Both the position numbers and the translations under genes were made by a program. Shown here in pieces: positions 1-7,991 of a stretch of DNA of 28,441 nucleotides; the first letter of the stretch is position 1, and each line of letters begins with the position of its first letter. Where the stretch lies: contig DBHP01000102.1 of assembly GCA_002295705.1 (NCBI GenBank), forward strand, positions 1 to 28,441. The letters run 5' to 3'. Below the pieces are notes generated by a model, which had not been told where the DNA came from, did no database searches, and was given only the letters and a program-made list of their open reading frames with translations. The DNA is from Candidatus Neomicrothrix sp. UBA825 (GTDB lineage Bacteria > Actinomycetota > Acidimicrobiia > Acidimicrobiales > UBA8592).

Positions 1-439
1 AGCTCCAGCAAAGAAAGCTCCAGCTAAGAAAACAGCTGCGAAGAAAGCTCCAGCAAAGAAATCGCCGTTTGATAAGAAGTTCTTAGCGACTCAAAAAGAG
101 TCCCTTCTGCTTGAGAGAGGCAAATATGTGAAGTCTGCGGCATCTTTCAAAGCAGAGGCTGACTCTTTAATCGAAGGGCGAGAGCCAGGAGATGTTGATT
201 TTGGAGAAGAAGGCGGAGAAGGTGACACCTTAGCAGTTGAACGAGAGAGAGATCTTGCATTGAGTGCTCATGCCCAGCAAGCAGTTGATGAAATTGATGC
301 TGCTCTTGAGAGATTAAAGAATGGAACGTATGGAATTTGCGTAGTTTCCGGCAAGAATATCCCTAAGGAAAGGCTACGAGCAATACCTTGGGCAGCAGAG
401 AGAGTCGAATACAAGGTGGGAGGAATGGGGTTTAGATAA
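1..439 (+). CDS. TraR/DksA-family protein, 5' truncated, Lys/Ala/Pro-rich N-terminal tail, zinc-site cysteines mostly lost
   Basis: The reading frame is open from base 2, so the true start lies upstream and 145 codons are visible. The first 20 residues are an Ala-Pro-Lys-Lys type basic repeat, resembling histone-H1-like tails. A helical segment follows, then the DksA/TraR C-terminal signature Gly-Thr-Tyr-Gly-Ile-Cys ... Pro-Lys-Glu-Arg-Leu ... Ile-Pro-Trp-Ala. The family normally carries two Cys-x2-Cys pairs binding zinc. Here only the first Cys remains: the others read Ser, Arg and Tyr. DksA/TraR proteins act at the RNA polymerase secondary channel, and some, such as Pseudomonas DksA2, work without a full zinc site. 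In this lineage the function is inferred only. It lies upstream of lspA with a 76-nt gap. A GTG at 128 could serve as an internal start, but the open upstream frame and the tail repeat argue for the longer protein. Confidence 0.8.
   Translation, partial: APAKKAPAKKTAAKKAPAKKSPFDKKFLATQKESLLLERGKYVKSAASFKAEADSLIEGREPGDVDFGEEGGEGDTLAVERERDLALSAHAQQAVDEIDAALERLKNGTYGICVVSGKNIPKERLRAIPWAAERVEYKVGGMGFR
2..61 (+). repeat. Four tandem 15-bp coding repeats (basic tail)
   Basis: Four in-frame 15-bp units at 2-16, 17-31, 32-46 and 47-61 encode Ala-Pro-Ala-Lys-Lys (three times) and Thr-Ala-Ala-Lys-Lys (once). Units 1 and 4 are identical and unit 2 differs by one base. The array may extend beyond the window edge, so its full copy number is unknown. 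Confidence 0.85.
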
Positions 440-445
440 AACCCC
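427..445 (+). other. Perfect 7-bp hairpin spanning the stop codon of the TraR-like gene
   Basis: GGGGTTT at 427-433 pairs with AAACCCC at 439-445 across a 5-nt loop; the TAA stop lies at 437-439. No T-run follows, so it is not a standard intrinsic terminator. It could be a 3'-end stabiliser or a weak termination site. Confidence 0.4.
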
Positions 446-458
446 ATAGGGCTCGTAG

Positions 459-499
459 CTTAAAGCAGTAACCTAAGTAATAAGGAAAACTGCCTTAAG
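459..499 (+). other. Imperfect 11-bp inverted repeat upstream of lspA
   Basis: The arms at 459-469 and 489-499 are complementary at 10 of 11 positions, with a 19-nt loop. The repeat sits 16 nt before the lspA ATG. No T-run follows. It may be a leader hairpin or an operator; its role is unknown. Confidence 0.35.
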
Positions 500-515
500 A
501 TTAGAAAGCAAACAA

Positions 516-992
516 ATGCACAAGAAGATTCTATTTTTCGTCCTGCCATCTCTTGTAGTTTTGTTGCTTGATCAAGTAACAAAATCGATTGCTGTAGCCA
601 AATTAGATCCCAGCGAACCGGTTGAATTGTTTTGGACACTGCAACTCAACTTAATTCGCAACGCTGGCGCATCATTCTCAATCGGGGAGAATCTCACGCC
701 GATAATAGCAACGATTGCAATAATAGCTTCAGTAGCGATTGCGTATTTGGGACTCGCCGAAACCAATCTAAAAGTTAAATTTCTATACGGTATTGTTTTC
801 GGAGGAGTACTAGGCAATGTCACAGATCGGATTTTTAGGGAAGGTGACGGTCTTCTAAGCGGAGAAGTCGTTGATTTTATCGATCTGCAGTGGTGGCCGA
901 TATTCAACTTTGCTGATATGGCTCTTGTTATCGGGTTACCATTACTACTTTATTACCGGTACCAAGTTGAGCGGGATCTGGCGAATGGTTGA
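516..992 (+). CDS. lspA: Lipoprotein signal peptidase (signal peptidase II)
   Basis: Integral-membrane aspartyl protease that removes the signal peptide from diacylglyceryl-modified prolipoproteins. The 158-residue length is normal. Visible family motifs are Asp-Gln-Val-Thr-Lys at 19-23, Asn-Ala-Gly-Ala-Ser-Phe near 49-54, Gly-Asn-Val-Thr-Asp-Arg at 100-105, Val-Val-Asp-Phe at 118-121 and Asn-Phe-Ala-Asp at 131-134. By family alignment the catalytic pair is Asp120 and Asp134. Hydrophobic stretches at about 5-18, 62-80, 88-101 and 130-146 fit the usual four transmembrane helices. The last 8 bases overlap rluD, the classic lspA-rluD pairing. The region upstream of the ATG has only a weak purine-rich ribosome site. 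Confidence 0.96.
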   Translation: MHKKILFFVLPSLVVLLLDQVTKSIAVAKLDPSEPVELFWTLQLNLIRNAGASFSIGENLTPIIATIAIIASVAIAYLGLAETNLKVKFLYGIVFGGVLGNVTDRIFREGDGLLSGEVVDFIDLQWWPIFNFADMALVIGLPLLLYYRYQVERDLANG

Positions 993-1911
993 TGATAAAG
1001 TTCATTATCGCCTTTCACCACACCATGATGGAGAAAGGGTGGATCGCGTAATAGCGTTCTTCTCGGGCCTCAGTAGGTCCAAGGTTTCTGATTTGATTTC
1101 TAAGCGACTGATATTGCGCAATGGAATTCCAATCAAAAGAGGTTCAGAGATAGCTCACACGAACGATATGATCAGCATGTCAAACTTCTCAAATGAAGTC
1201 GTTGAAGAAATAGCTTCAGACCCTTCAATAGACTTCGGGGTTGTTTTTGAAGATGATTCTGTAATAGTCATAAATAAGCCATCAGGTTTAGTCGTCCACC
1301 CAGGTTCAGGTATAGCCGATGGAACGTTAGTGAATGGATTAGCAGCCCAGTTCCCTGATTTGAGAAAAACTGGGGACCCTATTCGGTTGGGTCTAGTTCA
1401 CAGACTAGACAAAGGGACTTCAGGGTTATTAATTGTTGCACGAACATCTGAAGCTTTACACAATCTAAAATCTCAGATGCAGAAGAGGCAAGTGCATCGT
1501 CAATACTTCGCGATTGTTTCAGGCCATGTTGAATCTGACAAAGGCGTGGTTGATGCTCCGCTAGGAAGAGACCCCAAAAATCCTCTCAAAAGAGCTGTAA
1601 TCCAAGGCGGGAAATATGCTCGTACTCACTATGAAATAGATCAGAAACTAGAATCTCCTTTTAAAATTTCTACGTTGAGTTGCAGGCTCGAAACCGGAAG
1701 GACACACCAGATCCGAGTCCACCTAGCGGCAATTGGGCATCCAGTTCTTGGCGATGAACTCTACGGAGGTAGAACATCTTTTAACCTTGATAATCGCCTT
1801 GCGCTACATGCTCAAATGCTGAGATTTTCGCATCCAAAAACAAATAACCAGATGAACTTTGAATCTCCTATCCCTGATGAGCTAATGAAAATGACGGACA
1901 CTTTTGCATGA
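985..1911 (+). CDS. rluD: RluA/RluD-family 23S rRNA pseudouridine synthase
   Basis: Isomerises uridines in 23S rRNA to pseudouridine. The 308-residue protein has an N-terminal S4 RNA-binding domain (about 14-65) and the RluA catalytic core. The hallmark His-Arg-Leu-Asp-Lys-Gly-Thr-Ser-Gly motif places the catalytic Asp at residue 142. Further family motifs are Val-Val-His-Pro-Gly, Gly-Arg-Thr-His-Gln-Ile-Arg-Val-His, and Gly-His-Pro-Val-Leu-Gly-Asp near the C-terminus. I chose the ATG at 985, overlapping lspA by 8 bp, because the frame upstream of it lies inside lspA and does not resemble the family. The 3' end overlaps the next gene by an ATGA. RluD as opposed to another RluA-type enzyme is likely but not certain. 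Confidence 0.93.
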   Translation: MVDDKVHYRLSPHHDGERVDRVIAFFSGLSRSKVSDLISKRLILRNGIPIKRGSEIAHTNDMISMSNFSNEVVEEIASDPSIDFGVVFEDDSVIVINKPSGLVVHPGSGIADGTLVNGLAAQFPDLRKTGDPIRLGLVHRLDKGTSGLLIVARTSEALHNLKSQMQKRQVHRQYFAIVSGHVESDKGVVDAPLGRDPKNPLKRAVIQGGKYARTHYEIDQKLESPFKISTLSCRLETGRTHQIRVHLAAIGHPVLGDELYGGRTSFNLDNRLALHAQMLRFSHPKTNNQMNFESPIPDELMKMTDTFA

Positions 1912-3014
1912 CGATGGAACCCGTAATCCCCGACTATACGAGCGCATGTTTAAGTAACATCGTTCCAGCACTTTTGGAGCATCCGGTAATCGGGTCCGGC
2001 TGGCTACCTGATGAAGTCCTTTCTGCTGAAAAGATAGTGCTTCTTTTGATTGACGGACTCGGCTTTGAAAAATTTAAAATTTCTGAACAAAGAAATCTAG
2101 TTCCTAATCTGACGAAAATGAATCAAGGAAGAATCATGACTGTAGCGCCAACTACCACAGCTACGGCCCTTACCTCTTTGACTACAGGACGGCCACCCGG
2201 AGAACACGGGGTAATCGGTTACAAGATCAGTGTTGGAAATCAGATCCTTAACTCACTTCGATGGACGACCGGAAGTGGAGTAGCAGTGAACGAGATAAAT
2301 CCAAGTTCGTTCCAACCTGTACCTCCATTCTTAGGGGAAAAGATCCCTGTGGTATCTCCGGCTGAATTTAGAAATAGCGGTTTTACAGAGGCTCACCTTC
2401 GCAACACAATCTATGAGGGGTACTTCCTAACAAGCAATATCACGCATCACATTGCGCAATGTCTAGATCAAGATAGTCGACTCGTCTATGCATATTACGA
2501 CGGGCTAGACAAAGTAGGTCATATTCACGGAACGGGCCACTTTTACGATGCCGAGATATCTTTCGTGGACTATCTGATTGGGTGCATATATGAAATGCTT
2601 CCGAGAGGAACAGCTTTGATCGTAACTTCAGATCATGGAATGGTCGACGTTGGTGATTCTGTTATCGAAATCAATGATTCGCTCATGCAACGAACTGATA
2701 CTATTTCTGGTGAGGCGCGATTCTTGTGGTTTCATCCTGCGCGGGGCAACAGTGAGAGTTTGTTTCAAGATTTACAAGATTTGTACAGTGATTGTGCTTG
2801 GGTGCGAACTAAAGACCAGATACTTGATGAAGGGTGGTTTGGAAGGCAGATTTCGAGCCAAGCAAAGGAGAGGCTTGGCGAAATTGCTCTATTAGCAAGG
2901 GATCCCATTGCTTTCGTGGATAAAGAAAATCTCGGTCCGAAACTAGTTGGTCGCCACGGATCGCTAACTGAAACGGAAGTTTATGTGCCATTAATCACTT
3001 CATTCAAAGACTGA
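1908..3014 (+). CDS. Type I phosphodiesterase / nucleotide pyrophosphatase-like hydrolase (alkaline phosphatase superfamily)
   Basis: A 368-residue two-metal hydrolase. The metal site is readable: Leu-Ile-Asp-Gly-Leu-Gly (Asp49); a Pro-Thr-Thr-Thr-Ala-Thr-Ala nucleophile loop with probable nucleophile Thr84, followed by Thr-Gly-Arg-Pro-Pro-Gly-Glu-His-Gly; Tyr-Asp-Gly-Leu-Asp-Lys-Val-Gly-His; Thr-Ser-Asp-His-Gly-Met; and a C-terminal Arg-His-Gly. Known family members hydrolyse nucleotide or phospholipid phosphodiester bonds; the substrate cannot be told from sequence. I see no signal peptide, so a cytosolic enzyme is likely. It is translationally coupled to rluD through an ATGA overlap. A second in-frame ATG at 1914 is an alternative start. 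Confidence 0.88.
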   Translation: MTMEPVIPDYTSACLSNIVPALLEHPVIGSGWLPDEVLSAEKIVLLLIDGLGFEKFKISEQRNLVPNLTKMNQGRIMTVAPTTTATALTSLTTGRPPGEHGVIGYKISVGNQILNSLRWTTGSGVAVNEINPSSFQPVPPFLGEKIPVVSPAEFRNSGFTEAHLRNTIYEGYFLTSNITHHIAQCLDQDSRLVYAYYDGLDKVGHIHGTGHFYDAEISFVDYLIGCIYEMLPRGTALIVTSDHGMVDVGDSVIEINDSLMQRTDTISGEARFLWFHPARGNSESLFQDLQDLYSDCAWVRTKDQILDEGWFGRQISSQAKERLGEIALLARDPIAFVDKENLGPKLVGRHGSLTETEVYVPLITSFKD

Positions 3015-3033
3015 TCCGTGATGCCGCTTGCTG

Positions 3034-3046
3034 TAGCATGTCAGTA
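3034..3046 (+). promoter_or_regulatory. Probable leaderless promoter of bpa
   Basis: A -10-like TAGCAT at 3034-3039 ends 6 nt before the ATG at 3046, so transcription would begin at or near the start codon. No ribosome-binding site is present. A loose -35 candidate (CTGATC, 3011-3016) lies at 17-nt spacing. Confidence 0.55.
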
Positions 3047-3561
3047 TGGACGAAAAAACACAACACGTAAAAGCTGAACAAGCTGAGATTGTAGAAAATG
3101 AAAATAAGTCAAGCGAATCAGACGGCGAGTTCATAGAGCAACCTGCGAAAGTGATGAGAGTGGGTTCAATGCTTCGACAGTTACTAGATGAACTGCGTGA
3201 AGTGAAATTAGACGAGGGAAGCCGTGATCGGATGCGAGATATATATGACACTTCTGTTCAGGAACTAGGTTCAGCCCTTTCTTCAGAATTGAAGAAAGAG
3301 TTAGACCGCATAACTTTGCCTTTTGGCACAGATGAGATTCCGAGTGAAGCGGAACTTAGGGTAGCTCAGGCGCAACTTGTTGGGTGGCTTGAGGGTCTCA
3401 TTCAAGGCATTCAAGCAACGCTTTTCGCTCAACAGATGGCTGCGCAACAGCAATTAGCGAATATGCGCGCTAGCGGTGAGCTACTAGCAGGTGCAAGCTC
3501 CGAAACCGAACCCTCCCAAGATCAGCAAGATTCTCAAGACCGACCCGGGACTTATCTCTAG
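3046..3561 (+). CDS. bpa: Bacterial proteasome activator Bpa/PafE (Rv3780-type)
   Basis: ATP-independent activator that forms a ring on the actinobacterial 20S proteasome and feeds it unfolded proteins. The 171-residue product follows the M. tuberculosis Rv3780 pattern: a charged variable N-terminus (1-30), Glu-Gln-Pro-Ala-Lys-Val-Met-Arg at 31-38, a helical core including Leu-Arg-Gln-Leu-Leu-Asp-Glu, Leu-Thr/Ile-Thr-Leu-Pro-Phe, and the long helix Ala-Gln-Ala-Gln-Leu-Val-Gly-Trp-Leu-Glu-Gly (107-117) through Phe-Ala-Gln-Gln-Met-Ala-Ala. A polar tail of about 30 residues ends in Gly-Thr-Tyr-Leu (168-171). The equivalent of the M. tuberculosis Gly-Gln-Tyr-Leu tail inserts into proteasome alpha-ring pockets. 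The gene is monocistronic by position, with its own leaderless-type promoter. It implies prcA/prcB elsewhere in the genome. Confidence 0.93.
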   Translation: MDEKTQHVKAEQAEIVENENKSSESDGEFIEQPAKVMRVGSMLRQLLDELREVKLDEGSRDRMRDIYDTSVQELGSALSSELKKELDRITLPFGTDEIPSEAELRVAQAQLVGWLEGLIQGIQATLFAQQMAAQQQLANMRASGELLAGASSETEPSQDQQDSQDRPGTYL

Positions 3562-3610
3562 CCATTGGCGTATTCGCTAATCTTGTTGTAAATATATTAG
3601 GACTACAAAT

Positions 3611-3654
3611 GACAAATATGTAGTTTGTCAGAGCCCAACAACAGGATTTAGTAT
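3611..3654 (+). promoter_or_regulatory. Promoter and overlapping dyad upstream of dnaE
   Basis: TTGTCA (3625-3630) and TAGTAT (3649-3654) form a -35/-10 pair with an 18-nt spacer. A perfect 6-bp inverted repeat, GACAAA at 3611-3616 and TTTGTC at 3624-3629 with a 7-nt spacer, overlaps the -35 box and could be an operator. The hexamer ends only 3 nt before the GTG start, so the transcript is leaderless or nearly so. Confidence 0.55.
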
Positions 3655-3657
3655 CTG

Positions 3658-6600
3658 GTGTCTAATTCGTTCACACATCTTCACGTGCATACTGAGTACT
3701 CGATGCTTGACGGTGCGTCACGGCTTGATGAAATTGTTAAGGCAGCTGTAAACGACGGTCAACCGGCTTTAGGAATAACTGATCATGGGAATATGTACGG
3801 AGTGCTTCCTTTCTATCGCGCATGCAAGGAAGAGGGCATAAAACCAATTATCGGAACTGAAGCCTATATGGCATACGAATCTCGATTTGAACGACCGAGA
3901 CGTGGGCGTGGGAAAGCTTCAGAATTCCCCGACTCAGGAGGAAATACAGATGAGGGCAGAAAACTTTATTACCACTTAACCTTGCTTGCTGAGAATAACA
4001 CTGGATATAAAAACCTAATACAGATAGCCAGCCGCGCCTACATGGAGGGCTTCTATTATAAGCCAAGAGTTGACTGGGAAGTCTTAAATGATCACAGCGA
4101 CGGTGTCATCGCTACAACAGGATGCTTAGGCGGTCAAGTTCTGCAGTCACTCCTAAGAGGTGATGAAGCGGAAGCATTAGACAAAGCTGGAAGACTTCAA
4201 GAGATCTTTGGCAAAGATAATCTCTTCGTAGAACTTCAGGATCATGGTATTCCTGAGCAGAAGCAAACAAACCCGGCATTAATGAAAATTGCAAGCAAAC
4301 TCGGAGCTCCTCTGTTAGCAACTAACGACTGTCATTACACCCATCAACATGATCACATCGCCCACGATGCTTTGTTATGCGTTCAAACCGGTTCGCTGAT
4401 AAGCGACCCAAACCGGTTCAAGTTTCATGGAGATCAGCACTACCTTAAGACTGCAGCAGAAATGAGATACCTGTTTGATTCAGTGGAAGTTGCCTGCGAC
4501 AACACTCTATGGATAGCAGAAAGGTCGAACGTTGAAATTGAATTCGGAAAACCTTTACTTCCTGATTTCCCACTTCCGGATCAATTTAATAACGACGACG
4601 AATATCTTCAGCACCTAACTTTAGAGGGCGCAAGGAAAAGATGGGGTGACAAACTCACTGAGGAAATTTCTGACAGACTTGCATATGAACTGCGCGTGAT
4701 GAGCGATATGGGCTTTTCTGCGTATTTTCTTATTACCTGGGACTTGATTCGCTATGCGAGAGAGCGAGGTATCAGGGTTGGGCCCGGAAGGGGGTCAGCA
4801 GCAGGAAGCGCTGTAGCTTATGCACTGAAGATCACAGATCTAGATCCAATTGAATATGATCTTCTCTTTGAGCGTTTCCTCAACCCATCACGAATATCAA
4901 TGCCCGATATAGATATGGACTTTGATTCTCGGTACCGCGACGCAATGATAAATTATGTTGCTTCAAAATACGGTCGTGATCATGTCGCCCAAATAATCAC
5001 CTTCTCACAGATTAAAGGAAGAGCCGCAGTCCGAGATGCGGCACGAGTCTTAGACAAACCGTATGCTGTTGGGGATCAAATAGCTAAAGCTATTCCTCCA
5101 CCTGTCATGGGAAGAGATACACCCCTATGGGCATGCTTGACAAAAACAGAGCCTTACCAAGAAGGGTTTAAGGCAGCATCTGAAATACGGCAGATGTATG
5201 AAAACGATCCTGTTGTCAAAGAAGTAATTGATGTTGCACTGGGACTTGAAGGTCTTCGTCGACAGGACTCCATTCATGCAGCCGGCGTGGTTATCACTAA
5301 GGAACCCTTAACCGAATATCTCCCAATACAAAGAAAGCCTGAAAAGGATAAAGATATTGAGGAGACACCAGTGGTCACTCAATATGAAATGCAGTCTGTG
5401 GAGGACCTCGGTCTATTGAAAATGGACTTTCTAGGATTGCGAAACCTAGATGTAATCACAGATAGCTTAGAGCTCATTAAAGAAACGGTCGGGATCCAAC
5501 TAGATATTGACAATTTGCCACTTGATGATGAGAAGACATTTAATCTCCTCGCAGCGGGCGAATCTATAGGTGTATTCCAGTTAGAGTCGCCCCCTATGCG
5601 AGCTTTGATGAAAGCTTTGACACCCTCTAGCTTTGAAGATGTTGCCGCTTTAGTAGCCCTATACCGTCCAGGCCCTATGGCAGCTAATATGCATAACGAC
5701 TATGCCGACCGAAAGAACAATCGAAAACCTGTAGAGTATTTCCATCCAGATGCCGAAGAATTACTCAGAGATACTTATGGATTGATGATTTATCAAGAGA
5801 GTGTTATGAGAGTTGCCCAGAAATTTGCAGGTTATACCCTCGCTCAAGCAGACAATCTCAGAAAGGCAATGGGTAAAAAAATACGTTCTGCTATGGAGAA
5901 AGAGCGCGAACGATTCACTTCGGGGATGAAGAGTATGGGATACGAAGCGAAATTGAGTCAAGAGGTATTTGAAGTAATCTCCCAATTCGCTGATTATGCG
6001 TTTAACAAAAGTCATAGTTACGGATACGGATTGGTTGCATTCCAAACAGCGTATCTAAAAGCTCATTATCCGGTTCAGTATATGGCTGCCTTGATGACCA
6101 GCGTTAAAGGAAGAAAAAAGGAAGATTCTGCAATATATCTGAACGAGTGCCGTCACATGGGTCTTGAAGTTGCGGTTCCTGATGTCAATACAGCTCAAAT
6201 GAATTATTACCCTGATATACCAAATGGAAAAGGAAGTCCGCGAATAGTTTATGGGCTCTCAGCGATAAGAAATGTTGGGGAAGGAATTGTCTCCCTTCTA
6301 ATATCAGAGCGAAATTCAAATGGCCCCTTCATAAACTTTTATGACTTCTGTGAAAGAGTTGACATGCAAGTCCTTAATCGGAGAGCAATTGAAGCTTTGA
6401 TCAAAGCAGGTGCGTTTGATTCACTTGGTCATACCAGGCAGGGCCTGCTAGCAAGTTACGAACAGATTATTGAGCAAACCGTTTCACGGCGCCGTGAGCA
6501 GGAAATGGGTGTAATGACGTTGTTTGAAGTCGCGCAAGACGATGCTTCGCAAGTTTTTGATGACAAGGTTCTCATACCAGAAATAGAATTTGAAAAGCAG

Positions 6601-7209
6601 CAACGACTCTCGTTTGAAAAAGAGATGCTTGGCAGATATATTTCGGATCACCCACTACGTGGCTATGAAGGAACTTTGAGAAGAAAATGTGATGCCACAA
6701 GTCAAGGTGTCAGCCTTTTGGATGAGGGTAAAGTCATAAAAGTCGGCGGCGTGATCACAGAAGTCAATAAGAAACAAACACAGCGAGGGGACCTGATGGC
6801 AACCATTTCACTCGAGGACCTAGAAGGTGAAATAGAAGTCATAGTGTTCACAAAAGCGATGGCTCAGGTCGGTCATAAACTTGCAACTGATCGTCCAGTA
6901 ATTGTGACGGGACGTGTAGATAGACGAGACGAAAATTCAAAGATAATTTGTCTTGAAGTTGAGGAGTTAAAAAGCGACCAAGAGAGCAAAGTCACATCAA
7001 TAGATGTCAAGATACCTTCAACCGGAACAACTACCAAACATTTAGAAAATCTTGCTTCATTATTATCTGAACACGCTGGTGAGTGCGACGTATATGTACA
7101 CCTAGGGTCAAAGAGAATTTGGCTCGGCGCTGATGTTCGCGTAGACCCTGACAGTGGACTACTTGGAGAACTTCGTGTTCTCTTTGGAGCGGAATGTATA
7201 TTGACTTAA
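3658..7209 (+). CDS. dnaE: DNA polymerase III alpha subunit (replicative, DnaE1 type)
   Basis: Catalytic subunit of the replicative polymerase; 1183 residues, normal length. The N-terminal PHP domain starts His-Leu-His-Val-His-Thr-Glu-Tyr-Ser, retaining the metal-binding histidines (His9, His11) that E. coli DnaE has partly lost. This fits a PHP with proofreading exonuclease activity as in mycobacterial DnaE1. The palm has Gly-Pro-Gly-Arg-Gly-Ser-Ala-Ala-Gly-Ser and Pro-Asp-Ile-Asp-Met-Asp-Phe, giving catalytic Asp417 and Asp419; the third acid is Asp590 in Lys-Met-Asp-Phe-Leu-Gly-Leu. Helix-hairpin-helix and OB-fold regions follow (OB at roughly 1010-1090). The start is GTG; the next residues match the usual family N-terminus, so no later start is plausible. 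No intein or frameshift. Confidence 0.97.
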   Translation: MSNSFTHLHVHTEYSMLDGASRLDEIVKAAVNDGQPALGITDHGNMYGVLPFYRACKEEGIKPIIGTEAYMAYESRFERPRRGRGKASEFPDSGGNTDEGRKLYYHLTLLAENNTGYKNLIQIASRAYMEGFYYKPRVDWEVLNDHSDGVIATTGCLGGQVLQSLLRGDEAEALDKAGRLQEIFGKDNLFVELQDHGIPEQKQTNPALMKIASKLGAPLLATNDCHYTHQHDHIAHDALLCVQTGSLISDPNRFKFHGDQHYLKTAAEMRYLFDSVEVACDNTLWIAERSNVEIEFGKPLLPDFPLPDQFNNDDEYLQHLTLEGARKRWGDKLTEEISDRLAYELRVMSDMGFSAYFLITWDLIRYARERGIRVGPGRGSAAGSAVAYALKITDLDPIEYDLLFERFLNPSRISMPDIDMDFDSRYRDAMINYVASKYGRDHVAQIITFSQIKGRAAVRDAARVLDKPYAVGDQIAKAIPPPVMGRDTPLWACLTKTEPYQEGFKAASEIRQMYENDPVVKEVIDVALGLEGLRRQDSIHAAGVVITKEPLTEYLPIQRKPEKDKDIEETPVVTQYEMQSVEDLGLLKMDFLGLRNLDVITDSLELIKETVGIQLDIDNLPLDDEKTFNLLAAGESIGVFQLESPPMRALMKALTPSSFEDVAALVALYRPGPMAANMHNDYADRKNNRKPVEYFHPDAEELLRDTYGLMIYQESVMRVAQKFAGYTLAQADNLRKAMGKKIRSAMEKERERFTSGMKSMGYEAKLSQEVFEVISQFADYAFNKSHSYGYGLVAFQTAYLKAHYPVQYMAALMTSVKGRKKEDSAIYLNECRHMGLEVAVPDVNTAQMNYYPDIPNGKGSPRIVYGLSAIRNVGEGIVSLLISERNSNGPFINFYDFCERVDMQVLNRRAIEALIKAGAFDSLGHTRQGLLASYEQIIEQTVSRRREQEMGVMTLFEVAQDDASQVFDDKVLIPEIEFEKQQRLSFEKEMLGRYISDHPLRGYEGTLRRKCDATSQGVSLLDEGKVIKVGGVITEVNKKQTQRGDLMATISLEDLEGEIEVIVFTKAMAQVGHKLATDRPVIVTGRVDRRDENSKIICLEVEELKSDQESKVTSIDVKIPSTGTTTKHLENLASLLSEHAGECDVYVHLGSKRIWLGADVRVDPDSGLLGELRVLFGAECILT

Positions 7210-7297
7210 AACTCATAACTCTTAAGTTGCGCAAAATGCGATTACCGACTGAAATGGAATTAGGAGATGGTGAGGAAGCCATACGTTTGGGGCAGAA

Positions 7298-7969
7298 ATG
7301 GGATTTGAGGTTGAAACAAAAGACTGCACTGCTGTTACGGATGCCGAACTAGGAGAACTTGAATCGTTATCAGTTGATTCACCCAACGCGCTTTCAATGG
7401 GAGTGCTTTCAAAGCAGGCTGAAGAATGGGTTCTGCTTACAACTGCACGAGAAAGCGGGAAAATCAAAGGTTACGTATTCTGCACCCTTGAGAGGATAGG
7501 TGGAACTCCTGCCGTAATCATTGGTCTCGGCACAGTTATGAGAAATAATAAGAGAAACGCTACTCTGAAAGCGTTGATGAATGAACTTTATCACAGAGCT
7601 CTAATGGCTTTCCCCGATGAAGACGTTATCTTCGGAACTACGATTCTATCTCCAAGCGGTTTAGAAGTTTTTAAAGACCTTACTGATGAACTTCCTAAAC
7701 CCTCTTACAGGCCAACTGGAGAAGAGCGGGCATGGGGTCGTCGGTTCGCTAAACGACTTGGATTCTCCCAACTCGGGTTTGACGACAAGAAATTCATAGC
7801 AGTCGGAGATGGTTCCAAGCCATGTGTATTTGACCATGAGAGCCTTAAACCTGAGAAAATTGATAAAGATTTGCTCGGTATGTTCTCGGATCTTAATCAC
7901 GAAAGCGGCGATGCGATGGTGGTAGTAGCTTGGGCTATGGCGGAGAAACTTGAAAAACTCGGGTCCTGA
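7298..7969 (+). CDS. Unrecognised protein, possibly a divergent GNAT-like fold
   Basis: I do not recognise this 223-residue protein. It has alternating strand/helix character: a strand pair near 45-68, a Val-Met-Arg-Asn-Asn-Lys-Arg-Asn-x-Thr-Leu-Lys-Ala-Leu helix start near 80-95 that loosely recalls a GNAT acetyl-CoA-binding turn, and a Arg-Phe-Ala-Lys-Arg-Leu-Gly-Phe segment near 150 that recalls the GNAT C-terminus. There is no clear Gln/Arg-x2-Gly-x-Gly/Ala motif, so acetyltransferase function is only a guess. It has no signal peptide or membrane segment. In-frame TGA at 7271 limits the start to the ATG at 7298. It lies 88 nt after dnaE and 22 nt before the nitroreductase on the same strand, so co-transcription with the latter is likely. 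Confidence 0.65.
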   Translation: MGFEVETKDCTAVTDAELGELESLSVDSPNALSMGVLSKQAEEWVLLTTARESGKIKGYVFCTLERIGGTPAVIIGLGTVMRNNKRNATLKALMNELYHRALMAFPDEDVIFGTTILSPSGLEVFKDLTDELPKPSYRPTGEERAWGRRFAKRLGFSQLGFDDKKFIAVGDGSKPCVFDHESLKPEKIDKDLLGMFSDLNHESGDAMVVVAWAMAEKLEKLGS

Positions 7970-7991
7970 ATCGCTTTCAAATTTCCAAATT

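Noticed and set aside
2..61. CRISPR-like short repeats
   Set aside because: Direct tandem 15-bp repeats with no spacers, in frame and coding a basic tail.
871..984. Longer 5' end for rluD inside lspA
   Set aside because: The added 38 residues are hydrophobic and do not resemble the S4 start of RluD; they are the lspA sequence read in another frame.
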